NCBI RefSeq assembly: GCF_020520425.1
Contig: NC_079490.1
Coordinates: 3,534,001-3,598,000, forward strand
Origin: Spinacia oleracea
Taxonomy: Eukaryota > Streptophyta > Magnoliopsida > Caryophyllales > Amaranthaceae
Reading direction: 5' to 3'
DNA: 64,000 bases
Positions 11,786-22,639 of this stretch are shown piece after piece (the first letter of the stretch is position 1; the number at the start of each line of letters is the position of its first letter). The notes below the pieces were generated by a model, which was not told where the DNA came from, did no database searches, and worked only from the letters and a program-made list of their open reading frames with translations. Made by a program: the position numbers and the translations under genes.

Positions 11786-12998
11786 TACTAATTGTACTCT
11801 TATTCAAAGAAAACACACTCATTCTTTAAAATCACACTCACTTTCCCAAAACTATCGGGTGACTTGTATTGTTTTTCCATGGGAGTTCCAATTTCAAATG
11901 AAATAAAGAAAACTCACAATCATTTATTGCTATTTTACTTTGGGATAACTATATTAGTGATGATGTGCTCACATCGTCCCTTAAAGATTGTTTCATTTGA
12001 GTTTTCATGTTATAGAAGACACAAGTTTAAATTACTACTATAAATACCTTCGATTACGTATCATGTTATAAAAAGTTAGCATTTTAAATATATACACATG
12101 TAATAACGAAAAGAAACGAAAACACAAACAAAATTAAATAACCTATGAGAATAACGTATCTAAATTGATTCCTTAACGAGCATGTCAACATACTTGACAA
12201 ACAGTTTCCCTTTTATCTTATGAGTTATATAGAACTTGAATTAACAAAGTCCTCCGATCGTTGTGCAGGGTTACATTATTGACTTACGTTAATATATAGG
12301 GATATGGAGTCAAGATACATATTCATAGTCTAACCCATGCATTTCAAACAAGAAAAAGATTAACCGTTTTTTTCTGGATGATAATGAAAAAAAAAAGAAT
12401 ATCGACCAAGATTTACAACCCAAAATTATCATTTTTCGGTTGTCTCAACATTAGCTTTTGTTATTTTTGCAATATCCATTTGCAATAATGGAGATGAATC
12501 TCGATAATTGGGCACTGCATGAAGAAATTAAAGCACGGATAAAAGAGTAAAAAGAGTGAGTTTTAAGGTGTATCATTAAAAAAAATGTTTCTACATTATC
12601 TCATTTGTACATAGGAATAACATCAACATGTACGAGTAGTAGCGGTCAAAAAAAACATTTACTAGTAGTCTAATTCAAACATCCTATCATTCTTTTTTAT
12701 ATTTTCGATCACTCTCTTCAAACTATCGACGACTTACATTGTCTTCTTATCGAAGATACATTCTATTTCCAAATGAAAAAAAAATGACCGCATTCCATTC
12801 CTATCCTGTGTATCTCACTTTTACATTATAAAAAGTTGACATTATAATGAAAATTTATATATACCCCGAATGATTTTTTATTTTACTTTTTATATAGCGT
12901 AATCAAATGGAAAGAAATAAAAACACAAACAAAATTAAATAACATATAAGAAAATTAGAGCTAAATTAATTATTAGTAGACAAAAGATTTAACTACGT

Positions 12999-13231
12999 CA
13001 CTACAAGAATTTGTATCTTTAACGACAACCTAATTACGACGGGTCAAAAATCAACAAAGACGGGCATAACCGTCGCAAATATCTTTTACGACGGGTTAAC
13101 GACGGGATTTTCTATTAACGACGGCCCCCTTTTATGACGGGTTCGCGACAAGAAATTCCGTCATTAATCAAATATTATTGGCCTTTCACGACGGAATTTC
13201 CCGTCGTTAATAATACAATTTCTTGTAATAT
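12999..13231. mobile_element. CACTA-type MITE
   Basis: It starts CACTACAAGAA and ends near TTTCTTGTA, a partial inverted copy of the start. Subterminal ACGACGGG/CCCGTCGT words appear repeatedly on both strands, as in small CACTA (Spm-like) derivatives. The 3-bp target duplication is not clear, and the last bases of the right end have decayed. Confidence 0.65.
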
Positions 13232-13338
13232 ACTCCGTATATTTTTTTTTTAGGTTTCAGCTCATTGATCCATATGTTATCATGTCTACGTTACTTCATC
13301 AAGCAATCCACGGGAAAAAGTAAATGAATTAACCTATG

Positions 13339-13362
13339 AGCAGAACATTCTAGAGAACAAGT
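13339..13362 (-). repeat. Extra copy of the UreF 3' end (1)
   Basis: The 24 bases starting ATGAGCAGAACATTCTAGAG equal the stop region and last codons of UreF at 14,057-14,080 (plus-strand view). The preceding words TTCATCAAGCAA and GTAAATGAATTAAC are also shared with the other flanks, so this is the edge of a short tandem duplication of the gene's 3' end. Confidence 0.7.
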
Positions 13363-13926
13363 GTCCATCAAGGGTATTGAACCGATTTCCAAAAAGTCGG
13401 TGCAATCAATTTATTATACATCAGGATAACTTTATCGAGTTATTACTGTAACTTTGGATGGTTAAACTTTTGGAAAATGATAAATCCAAGGAAAATTTTA
13501 CTTATGCCAAGGAAATCCACATTTTTTTATAGTTGATTTCCTTGGAAGAAGTGAAATTCTTCCTTGGATTTATCACTTCCCAAACTTTTTGGGGTCACAT
13601 AATTACTTACCTACATTATACTTTGGATGGATAATTAAGGCATTTTTTATTAACAGGTACGTACTAAAAATAAATAACATTTACATCATAACGGGGTGAC
13701 TTTTAAATGTATTTTGAGTTAGTTTTACATGTACCATCCAATATTTATTGCACACATAATGTAATTAAGAATTTGCGACCAATTTCGGGCTTACAAACTC
13801 ATTGATCCATTTACACAACTAAATTACAACAATCTAAAATAACACAAATAACTTCATCAAGCAACCAACTGTATTAGACAATCATCCTTTTTTTTGAACC
13901 AGATGCCCACTAAATAACAATATCTA
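13363..13926. other. UreF downstream flank, no gene seen
   Basis: AT-rich sequence between the duplicated UreF tails. An imperfect inverted pair surrounds 13,490-13,560 (TGATAAATCCAAGGAA and TTCCTTGGATTTATCA), possibly a small MITE. No reading frame is supported. Confidence 0.5.
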
Positions 13927-13950
13927 TGAGCAGAACATTCCAGAGAACAA
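13927..13950 (-). repeat. Extra copy of the UreF 3' end (2)
   Basis: A second extra copy of the UreF terminal codons and stop, with one difference from 14,057-14,080 (CATTCCAGAG). It is followed by GTAAACAAATTTATCAATC, which recurs around 14,000. Together with 13,339 it makes three copies in 740 bp. Confidence 0.7.
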
Positions 13951-14055
13951 GTAAACAAATTTATCAATCTATTTATTTACGATTATGCCATATGCTAATT
14001 TATCAATCTATTTCTCAATACAATTATTGATTTGGAATAAAGTAAACAAATTCAC

Positions 14056-14781
14056 CTATGAGCAGAACATTCTAGAGAACAAGTAGCCATGGCAACCCTG
14101 CACAGCATCAATCAATGGCATAGTTTGGCATGCATCTTCAACGTCACGATCCTTCCACGTCATCAAAACCTTCTCGGCAGTAGAACCCACCGCGTGCTGC
14201 ATAACCGCCCCGGCCTGAGGCCCGATCAAATTCAGCCTCGTTGCAGCAGAGATCACGTCTCTTAACGTAATAAACAAGTAAGCCCGTTGGGATATATCAG
14301 GAGAAAGCCCGAGAAGCCCACAAACAAGCCCGAAGATTGGAGCATGGTGCAGAGAAATAGCTCCTCCTAGTGACTGTTCTCTCATGGTTTTTAAAGAGGG
14401 TAATTCTGTAAATACGGCTGCAGCAATTCTCAGAAGAGCTGAACCTTGTGTAGTTGATGCTTTACGAGCTACCTCGTTGGTTAGCGTTGCATCCAACATT
14501 TTGTCGAGTTTATGCCAAGTTTTTATGTCGGGTGTTATAGTAGTAGCATACACGAAAGGGAGTAGTAAGCTCCCGGTATTTTGGAGAACTTGGATCACGA
14601 AAGTGTGGAGGTCTTCCGGGTCGTTGACTAAACGGGCTTGTATTGCTGCCTCGAGCCCGAATGAATGTGCAAAACCACCGGTTGGTAGTATGGAATCTAG
14701 AAGTTGCCATAGACTCCATTCCAAAGAGTAGCTAGGTGGGTGTTTGTCATCTTTTCTGTTTTTTTCTGTTTCGCCCTCCAT
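14056..14781 (-). CDS. UREF: Urease accessory protein UreF
   Basis: UreF acts with UreD/UreH and UreG in the cytosol to load nickel into the urease active site; it couples UreG GTP hydrolysis to activation. The 241-residue protein has the family signature LLDSILPTGGFAHSFGLEAA near residues 25-45, an all-helical body and the C-terminal GYLFSRMFCS. The length agrees with plant UreF proteins (about 240 aa). I chose the ATG at 14,779-14,781 because upstream codons in the same frame (to 14,865) are not family-like and a likely splice acceptor (TTGTTGATTACAG) lies about 50 bp upstream, implying a 5'-UTR intron. The coding part is a single exon. Oddity: the last codons and stop recur twice downstream. 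Confidence 0.95.
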   Translation of the reverse strand: MEGETEKNRKDDKHPPSYSLEWSLWQLLDSILPTGGFAHSFGLEAAIQARLVNDPEDLHTFVIQVLQNTGSLLLPFVYATTITPDIKTWHKLDKMLDATLTNEVARKASTTQGSALLRIAAAVFTELPSLKTMREQSLGGAISLHHAPIFGLVCGLLGLSPDISQRAYLFITLRDVISAATRLNLIGPQAGAVMQHAVGSTAEKVLMTWKDRDVEDACQTMPLIDAVQGCHGYLFSRMFCS

Positions 14782-15060
14782 TTTGAAGGACAAAGAGGAA
14801 GATAATCTGACATTTACTATGAAAAAGTTACTGTAATCAACAATAAGATCGTTATTAACATACAATTCATAGGTAAAATCTTATTGAGTAAATATCAAGT
14901 AAATAATAGGATCGAACATCAATCTGAAATCAAGCAGATATATGATGCTGAACTTAAACTAAGAAGCAGAACCCACAATGGAGGAAAAACAATGGCTAAT
15001 AGTTAATGGAAAGGTCAACAGCAATGACAGTGGCAAAGCCTCAACCCCGAAGAGATGGAG
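14782..15060 (-). other. 5' flank / probable 5'-UTR intron end of UreF
   Basis: On the minus strand this contains a plausible acceptor (GTTGATTACAG) shortly before the UreF start codon. Upstream of that the sequence is unremarkable. If the acceptor is used, the donor must lie further upstream, possibly the exon at 22,336-22,396. Confidence 0.45.
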
Positions 15061-15130
15061 TTGACTCCACCTCTAAAATTGCGGGTCTGGGTCTGGGTTT
15101 GGATCTTGACGGACCCGGTCCAGATCCGGC
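15061..15130. repeat. GGGTCTGGGTCT-type simple repeat
   Basis: A short run of GGGTCTGGGT-like units followed by GACCCGGTCC. It appears to be low-complexity sequence at the edge of the LINE fragment and produces a Pro/Asp-rich frame on the minus strand that is not a gene. Confidence 0.55.
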
Positions 15131-15179
15131 CCATTGTCATTTCTATCTCTAAGGAGAAAATGTGAGAGGGTACACGGTG

Positions 15180-15760
15180 CACCAGGGTGCACCTCAGTCC
15201 TCAGATGTGCTACCATGAACTTAGAGTTTATCCCATGTGGTCGTCCCACAAAAAAAAGCACAAAGATTAGTGTTACATGCTTTTGCAAACCTAATTTCTT
15301 GATGTCATTTTTAAATCCCTTCACCCAAGTCATACTTGGCCTCTCTCGACAAAATTTCCCATTATTCCAACTCTTTCGCTCTCCGTATTGGTGCATCTTT
15401 CGGTCAATGCCTCGCATGTTCAAACCAACAACATAGTTGTTCCTCCCTTATCTTATCTGCAACTCCAACCTTCCTTTGAATATCTCCATACCTAAGTATA
15501 TCCCTCAAGGTGTTCCCATACATCCATCTCATCATTCCTAATGCAAGTGTCCAAAACTCGATAACTACTCTTCAAAATTCCCACAATACACTAAAAAAAC
15601 AATAATTTTCATCTCAACATTCCTAATGCAAATGTTCCAAACTCCATAACTACTCTTCAAAATTCGCATAATACACGAAAAAACAATGTTTTTCATCTCA
15701 ACATTCCTTCCCATAGGCCATTTGAACTCCTTGGTTAACTTACAATAGTTTTCCTAGCAT
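15180..15760 (-). mobile_element. LINE 3'-region fragment (left of Copia)
   Basis: Minus-strand translation gives, in order, LRWMYGNTLRD, GDIQRKVGVADKIRE and RPSMTWVKGFKNDIKKLGL. These resemble the region after reverse transcriptase in RTE-type plant LINEs (RWM-G-T-D, then GRPKKTW-like). Stops and frame changes show it is dead. The segment about 15,400-15,760 recurs in direct orientation at about 21,540-21,905 on the other side of the Copia element. Confidence 0.6.
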
Positions 15761-15856
15761 AGGCCATTAAAGCAATTTGACAAACAAATTTCCGAGCATA
15801 GATTCAAACCAATGAACCTCTAATTCTACATCTAAATGAGATGCATTGTAGTATTG

Positions 15857-16273
15857 TGTTGTAAATCCTAGTGAGAAAACAAAAGAAAATGAGTGGGAAA
15901 ATGTGGGAATATGAAAAGTCCCACATGGGAAAAACACAAACCATATTCAATGTTTATATTTGGGGGTTTGAGGGAAACATTTGTTTAAGAAAGCATGTGA
16001 GTGGCATGGGTGGTCACAACACACACACGCGCGCGCGCGCCGGGCCGGGCTCGGGCAAGGGCCGTGGGCCGTGGGCCGTGGGCCATGGGCCATGGGCCTT
16101 GGTACTTGGTACTTGGTACTTGGTACTTGGTACTTGGTACTTGACGAATGCGGTTCGCGGGCGTGGGGTGGGCAACCGCAAGCGTTCTACTGCATCGGAG
16201 GTAGCGCGGAATTGTCTTTTAGAGCAGTGGTCCGGCCACGGCACGACAATCGTTTCAGTTCGTACTACGCAAC
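15857..16273 (+). repeat. Copia 5' LTR
   Basis: It begins TGTTGTAAATCC and ends ACGCAAC. It contains a (CG/CA)n tract, GGGCCGT tandem units and about six tandem TTGGTAC heptamers at about 16,100-16,143. The heptamer array is longer than in the 3' LTR, while the LTR as a whole is shorter. Confidence 0.85.
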
Positions 16274-16282
16274 TATTCTGTT

Positions 16283-19200
16283 ATGGCTATGAATATGTCA
16301 AAATTTCTTATTCCTGATATGTCGAAATTGGAACCTCTTGATGGGAAAAACTATAAACGTTGGGCTGTTAGGATGAGATTTTATTTGGAGCAAATTGATG
16401 TTGCGTATGTTATTTCTGATGTTGTGAAACCTGTTAATGATGATGAATTGCATGATTTTGAGGTTAAGTTTGCTAAGGATGATAGAACCTGTAAGGGAAT
16501 GCTGTTGCATCATATGTCGAATGTTTTGCTTGACATTTACATGGGCTATAATCATGCTAGGGATATTTGGGATGGTTTAGAGAAAAAGTATGGAACTGAT
16601 GATGCCGGTACGAAACGTTATTGTGTTAGTAAATGGTTAGGTTTTCAAGTTGAAGATGATAAACCTATTATTGATCAGATTCATGCATATGAGAATATCT
16701 GTATTGCTATGGCTGCCGAGGGTTTGAGTATATGTGATATAACTCTTGCTATTGTTTTAATTGAGAAACTGCCACCCTCATGGAAAGACTTTAGAAACCA
16801 GTTAATGCATAAGAAGAAAGACCTTACCCTAGAGGAACTAGTAGGTCACCTAAAAATTGAGGAGGAGAACCGTATTAAGGATAAGGGTCAATCTGTATTT
16901 TCTGGGTCTGCTAAAGCTAATCTGGTTGAACCTAGGGGCAATTTCTATTCTGATAAGTTTAAGGGGAAGGGCAGTCAGTTCAAGCCTCAAGGGAAAATTC
17001 AGAAGTATAAGTTTAAGGGTAACTGTTTTGAATGTGGGAAGGCTGGTCACAAGTCCAGGGATTGCAGGGTCAAGAAGAAGCCAGATCAGAATCAAGCTCA
17101 CCTTGTTGAAGCAGTTGCTGATCCTAACAATTTTATTGCTGTTGTTTCAGAAGCTAATCTGGCAGGTGATGTTGCTGAGTGGATAGTTGATACAGGAGCA
17201 ACCAGACACATTTGCACCAACAAAGAAATGTTCACTTCCTACGAGAAGACTGATGGTGAAAATGTATTCATGGGTAACTCTGCTTCTGCAACTGTTCAAG
17301 GCAAAGGGAATATCGTTCTCACTCTCATTTCTGGAAAAACACTCACTTTAACTAATGTTTTGCATGTTCCAGAAATGCGTAGGAATTTAATTTCCGGTAG
17401 TTTACTTATGAAAGCTGGATTGAAGTTGTCCTTTGATTCTGATAGGCTAGTTATTACTCACAATGGGGAATTTGTGGGAAAGGGTTTTTGTAATGGGGGG
17501 TTGTTTACTCTTGATGTTTCCATTGAAATTTTGAATAAGAAAGCTAGTACTTCTTCTGCTTATATTGCTGAGTCTATTGATTTATGGCATGCTAGATTGG
17601 GTCATGTTAATATTGCTTCAATTAAAAGACTCAAACAAATGAACATGATTCCAAGCTTTTCTAAAACTGATTTTGCAAAATGTGAAGTATGTGTTGAAGC
17701 AAAATTTGCAAAGAAACCCTTTAAATCAATAGATAGACAGACATAAGTACTAAAACTTGTTCATAGTGACTTGGGGGATTTTAAAAACTATGAAAGCAGG
17801 GGCGGTAAAAGATATTACATTACTTTTGTTGATGACTGCTCTAGATTCACCATGGTTTATCTTCTCAGGTCTAAGGATGAGGCTGAGGAGATGTTCCTCA
17901 AGTACAAGGCTGAAGTTGAAAACCAGCTAGACAGGAAAATCAAGAGACTTAGGAGTGATAGGGGGGGTGAGTATGACCCTAACACTCTTAAGGCGTTTTG
18001 TGAACAGAATGGTATAGTTCACGAAACAACAGCTCCTTACACACCCGAACAAAACGGGATTGCTGAAAGGAAAAATAGAACTTTAAAAAATATGATGAAT
18101 TCAATGCTTATTAGTTCTGGGCTTCCTGATAATATGTGGGGGGAAGCTATTCTTTCTGCTTGTCATGTTTTGAACAGGGTGCCTCACAAGAAGCTGGACA
18201 AGGCCCCATATGAGCTATGGAAAGGTCGAGCACCAAGCCTGAAATACTTGAAAGTGTGGGGGTGCTTAGCAAAGGTTGCCTTACCTAGTTTCAAAAGAGA
18301 CAAGATTGGTCCCAAAACGGTTGATTCTATCTTTATTGGTTATGCTTATCAAAGTTCTGCTTATCGTTTTTTGGTTAAAGGTGCTAACAACTCTTATGCA
18401 AGTGGTAACATTATTGAAGCAAGAGATGCTGAGTTTTTTGAAAACACTTTTCCTTTAAAGATCTCTTGCATTAGTAATGATGTACCATCCTCTAGCACCT
18501 CTAATGCTTTACCCATTGCTCCTTGTTCCACTACTAATAATGAGTCTGATTTAGAACCAAGGAGAAGCAAAAGGGCAAGAAAGGAAACAAGTTATGGTGA
18601 TGATTTTGTTACTGCTTTCCTAACTGAACCTTTCTTGATTACTGATGATTTTATGTATGTATTTATCCTAGAAGACGACCCTAGAACCTATGAAGAGGCA
18701 ATGAGGTCGGTTGATGCAGTTTTCTGGAAAGAGGCCATTGATAGCGAGCTTCAGTCAATCCTAAGTAATAATACTTGGGAACTGGTTGATCTGCCTAGAG
18801 GTTGTAAACCCATCACCTGTAAGTGGATTTTTAGGAAAAAGTTGAAATCATGTGGGTCCATTGATAAATATAAGGCCAGGATTGTGGTAAGGGGTTTTAC
18901 TCAAAAACATGGCATTGATTATTTTGATACATACTCTCCTGTAACTAAGATTGCAACCATTAGAACCTTAATTGCTCTTGCATGCATTCATGATCTTGTT
19001 GTGCATCAAATGGATGTGAAAACTGCATTTTTGAATGGTGATTTAGATGAAGAGATTTATATGGTTCAACCTGAAGGTTTTGTTGTTCCAGGTCAAGAAA
19101 ACAAAGTTTGTAAACTGGTCAAGTCATTGTATGGGCTTAAGCAAGCGCCTAAGCAATGGCATGACAAGTTTGACAAGACGATGACTAGTAATGGCTATCA

Positions 19201-20218
19201 TGTAAATGAAGGTGATTCTTGCGTTTATTATATACATGATTCTTCTGGTTGTGTGATTATTTGTCTTTATGTGGATGACATGCTAATTTTTGGTACTGAT
19301 TTGGATCGAGTGAATGAATCAAAAGAATTTTTGAGTTCAAAATTTGAAATGAAAGATATGGGTGAGGCAGATGTGATTTTGGGAGTGAAAATTATTAGAA
19401 CTCCAAATGGCATTTGTCTCAGCCAAGCTCACTATGTTGAAAAACTTCTTAAAAAGTTTGATTCATTTTATGTCGATCCAATCAAGACCCCTTATGATAT
19501 AAGCATTCATTTAAAGAAAAACAAAGGTGATCCTGTTTGTCAATCTGAGTATGCTAAAATTATTGGTAGTGCCATGTTTCTCATGAACTATACTAGACCT
19601 GACATTGCCTATTCTGTAAGTAGATTGAGCAGGTACACCCATAACCCAAGCAATGAGCATTGGGGTGCGTTAAGGCGATTGCTTAGGTACCTAAGGGGTA
19701 CCATGGATTGGGGATTGCACTACTCCAAATTTCCAGGAGCATTGGAGGGTTATTGTGATGCCAACTGGGTATCCGGAAATGATGAAGTCAACTCCACTAG
19801 TGGTTATGTCTTCACCCTAGGGGGTGGAGCTGTCTCTTGGAAATCCTGTAAGCAATCTTGTACTGCTATGTCTACTATGGAATCTGAGTTTATTGCTCTT
19901 GAATTGGCAGGTCATGAGGCAGAATGGTTGAGGAACGTGCTTGCAGATATTCCACTGTGGGGGAAGCCAGCTCCTTCAGTTGCACTTCATTGTGATTCGC
20001 AATCTGCTATTGCCGTGGCAAACAACCAAGCCTACAATGGAAAGAAAAGACACATTCGTTTGAGGCACAAGGCTGTCAAAGAATTGCTGTCAAGTGGAGT
20101 GATATCACTGGACTATGTCAAGTCCGAAAAGAACATCGCGGATCCGTTAACGAAAGGCCTATGTAAGAAACTAGTTTTGGAAACGTCGGAGGGGATGGGC
20201 TTGAGGCCCATTGGATGA
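16283..20218 (+). mobile_element. Copia gag-pol coding region (fossil)
   Basis: Parts in order by approximate position: gag from 16,283; CCHC zinc knuckle (C-FECGKAGHKSRD-C) at about 17,025-17,070; aspartic protease with DTGA at about 17,188; GAG-pre-integrase with WHARLGH at about 17,585; integrase core with DRGGEY and PYTPEQNG at about 17,960-18,060; reverse transcriptase from about 18,780 with YVDDM at about 19,270; RNase H with the terminal [14 protein letters not shown] at about 20,120. The reading frame has about one break. A polypurine tract GTGGGGGA lies just before the 3' LTR. Confidence 0.9.
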
Positions 20219-20775
20219 ATTGTAAGGTAATGAACTCCTACTCACCATGAGTTCAAAGGGGAACATTATGTAATAATTCAGAAGCACAAATTTTATTTTC
20301 TGTCCATCCCTTAGATGTTTATGATGTGCTTGCTATTATTGAACGAGGTTGAGCATACGGCTCTTAATGAACCCATATCCATATTTTTTGTGGTGTGATG
20401 TAGCTCACACTTGATGGGATTCACCTACTTAGGTGTGGAAGTGAGGCCGCTTCCTATGAGAATTGCATGGGCTATTCTCTAGAGCACCTATGAGCATCCA
20501 GGTTATGGACGTATGGCCAGTATAATGCGTCACTTTTATTGGCGGAGATTCAGAATATCATACATGTTCAATTGTGTGCTTTGAGTAATGAGTTTCTAAC
20601 CCCCTATTAAGTTCAATACGAAAGTCACTTGGTAGGAAAGAGATTCTAGCTTGAATGTCACTAAGTGTCAATTCAAGTCGCAAGACATTGACACCTATTC
20701 AATTGTTTGTTTTGCCCAGAAATTCAATTCTTTTACTTCTTTCTTTTCCTTCTCATCTTCGGACCTGTGGGGGAT

Positions 20776-21487
20776 TGTTGGAAATCCTAGTGAGAAAACA
20801 AAAGAAAATGAGTGGGAAAATGTGGGAATATGAAAAGTCCCACATGGGAAAAACACAAACCATATTCAATGTTTATATTTGGGGGTTTGAGGGAAACATT
20901 TGTTTAAGAAAGCATGTGAGTGGCATGGGTGGTCACAATACACACACGCGCGCGCGCGCGCTGGGCCGGGCTCGGGCGAGGGCCGTGGGCCGTGGGCCTT
21001 GGTACTTGGCGAATGCGGTTCGCGGGCGTGGGGTGGGTTTTGTGGGCCGGGTTATTCTTTTTGGTCAAGGGCGGTTTGATTAAGTCAGAAGACTTAATCA
21101 ACCCACTAACTTTGGAAACTGCTCCATTAATCACGTCATTACTCCCCACTAGCCGTTTTATGACTGTTGCAGTTCCCCATTACTCCCGTAACTTCTCCAC
21201 TAGCCGTTTTTTGCTGTTGCAGTTTCCCAAAGCCTCATTATAAATTCATCGTTTATTTCCACAAAAAACATAGAAACTCACAATCAATCTCTCTCTCAAA
21301 TTCCTCTCTTTCTGGGCAAATATTCTGGTCTCCAATCGGGGATTGTGAATGCACATAATTCTCGGTGTCGTGTAAACCCTGGAGGGCAACCGCAAGCGTT
21401 CTACTGCATCGGAGGTAGCGCGGAATTGTCTTTTAGAGCAGTGGTCCGGCCACGGCACGACAATCGTTTCAGTTCGTACTACGCAAC
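20776..21487 (+). repeat. Copia 3' LTR
   Basis: It begins TGTTGGAAATCC directly after the polypurine tract and shares both ends with the 5' LTR. At 712 bp it is the longer LTR of the pair. It includes the block GTGGGTTTTGTGGGCC / ATTCTTTTTGGTC that also appears in the fossil pieces at 3030 and 10,228. Confidence 0.85.
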
Positions 21488-21539
21488 ATCCAGTTAAGTC
21501 GTTCCAATTACTTATTAAGCTAACACATTGTACAACTCA

Positions 21540-21905
21540 ATGCCTCGCACGTTCAAACCAACAACATATGTTCAAAACTCGATAAACTATTCAGGGAAAT
21601 TCGCAAATGTTCAAAATCCGGTAAACTATTCTTCAAAATTCGCATGATACACGAAAAAAACCCAAAAATGTCCTCCTTATATTATCTGCAACCCCAACCT
21701 TTCTTTGAATATCTCCATACCTAACTAATCTAAGTATATCCCTCAAGGTGTTCCCATACATCCATCTCAACATTCCTAATTGCAAATGTTTAAAACTCGA
21801 TAACTATTCTTCAAAATTCGCATAGAACACGAAAAAAAAACAATGACACTATCCCTTTTAGATGCCATTTCAACTCTTTGGTTAACTTACAATAGTTTTC
21901 CACTT
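21540..21905 (-). mobile_element. LINE 3'-region fragment (right of Copia)
   Basis: Direct paralogue of about 15,400-15,760. Shared words include TGCCTCGCA(T/C)GTTCAAACC, TATCCCTCAAGGTGTTCCC and TCTTTGGTTAACTTACAATA. Minus-strand translation again gives a LRWMYGNTLRD-like stretch. It carries its own small tandem duplication of TTCAAAACTCGATAAACTAT near 21,570-21,650. Confidence 0.6.
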
Positions 21906-22335
21906 CCCATCAAACTATTCCACACCCGAAAAACAAATTTATCCATTAAGACTAATCGAATCACATCAAATATCAATGAAACACTATAATTCCAGACGAG
22001 TGGCCGTAAACCGAATGTGAATTAGGTTATCATTCATGTTAAAGCCTACCAAATGAGGCAAAAATGCCATAATCTAAAACAAATAGTTTTGGCATAGGAC
22101 ATACAAATTAACAAAAAAATTGCCAGAAGTTACCCACACTGACATAATACATAGCAATTGAACCAGTAAATTGCACATTAAACTGATTAATTCAAGCGAA
22201 AATTGATAAATTAATAGATTTCAACATTATTCCAAGGATTAAAGTCAAACCCACATTTCTAAGTAGCACTATAAGATTGTTCTACAACTCAAAACGATGA
22301 ACTGATAGATTAATATGGGATCGAGCAGAAATTAC
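21906..22335. other. Intergenic or intronic, no feature seen
   Basis: AT-rich unique-looking sequence. It may be part of a long 5'-UTR intron of UreF on the minus strand, but nothing inside it supports a gene. Confidence 0.4.
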
Positions 22336-22396
22336 CTCTAATTGTTTCCCAGATGATTTGGGGTAGGGTGAATTGAAGTTTGAAGTTCTGAGTTTC
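22336..22396 (-). other. Candidate 5'-UTR exon of UreF
   Basis: On the minus strand a 61-bp block is bounded by a good acceptor (TTGTTTTGGCAG) and donor (AGAG then GTAATTTC). It lies about 7.5 kb upstream of the UreF start codon with only transposon debris between. Being non-coding, its assignment rests on position and splice signals alone. Confidence 0.35.
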
Positions 22397-22532
22397 CTGC
22401 CAAAACAATTGAATTGAAAAATGTCAGAAAAAAAAAACTTAATTTCGGAGAAATAAATACAAGATGTTTCCTTTGATTTGTAAGAAAACAATTGCAGTAC
22501 ATATGGAAAATAGTTGAAGACATGAGAATTAC

Positions 22533-22610
22533 TCAGAGGGGAAGTAGACTGATGACTTGATGTGAGAGAACTCACAGAAGTGAATGGAAGTACTCCGTAG
22601 AGATTGAAGG
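22533..22610 (-). other. Candidate first exon/TSS region of UreF
   Basis: The minus-strand sequence is pyrimidine-rich (CTCTCACATCAAGTCATCAG, CTACTTCCCCTCTGA) and ends at a GTAATT donor at 22,532. That is the expected look of a plant leader exon. It would pair with the 61-bp block at 22,336-22,396. The transcription start is not resolved. Confidence 0.3.
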
Positions 22611-22639
22611 AAGGCAGAGGTGGCCGGGTGGGAGATTTG

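Larger units (their letters stand above)
6091..12920 (+). repeat. Copy B of the ~6-kb direct tandem duplication
   Basis: This block is colinear with copy A. It differs by two Helitron insertions (6204-8940 and 10,876-11,605), by absence of the hAT element of copy A, and by loss of the right part of the long-TIR element. A 115-bp unique spacer (5976-6090) separates the copies. After the last anchor, short segments around 12,500 (matching 5605-5630) and 12,700-12,780 (a degenerate third copy of the 5050-5110 motif) continue the similarity. No coding gene is supported. Confidence 0.88.
15857..21487 (+). mobile_element. Ty1/Copia LTR retrotransposon
   Basis: The element has LTRs at 15,857-16,273 and 20,776-21,487 and a gag-pol region between them in Copia order (gag, protease, integrase, reverse transcriptase, RNase H). 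The LTRs start TGTTG(T/G)AAATCC and share the end ACTACGCAAC, but differ in length (about 417 and 712 bp) and in microsatellite copy number. I found no clean target-site duplication. The copy is a fossil with about one interruption of its reading frame plus structural divergence of the LTR pair; sequence similarity of the shared LTR parts suggests a fairly young age. The lineage is probably Tork/TAR-like, with low confidence. Confidence 0.9.

Noticed and set aside
14384-14731. Open frame antisense to UreF
   Set aside because: Shadow of the strongly conserved UreF coding sequence on the other strand.
16014-16244. Repetitive Gly/Pro/Tyr frames in the Copia LTR
   Set aside because: They translate GGGCCGT and TTGGTAC microsatellites and are not proteins.
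22282-22575. Minus-strand 97-codon frame near the candidate UreF leader
   Set aside because: It runs through proposed splice sites and has no family similarity; better read as leader exons and intron.
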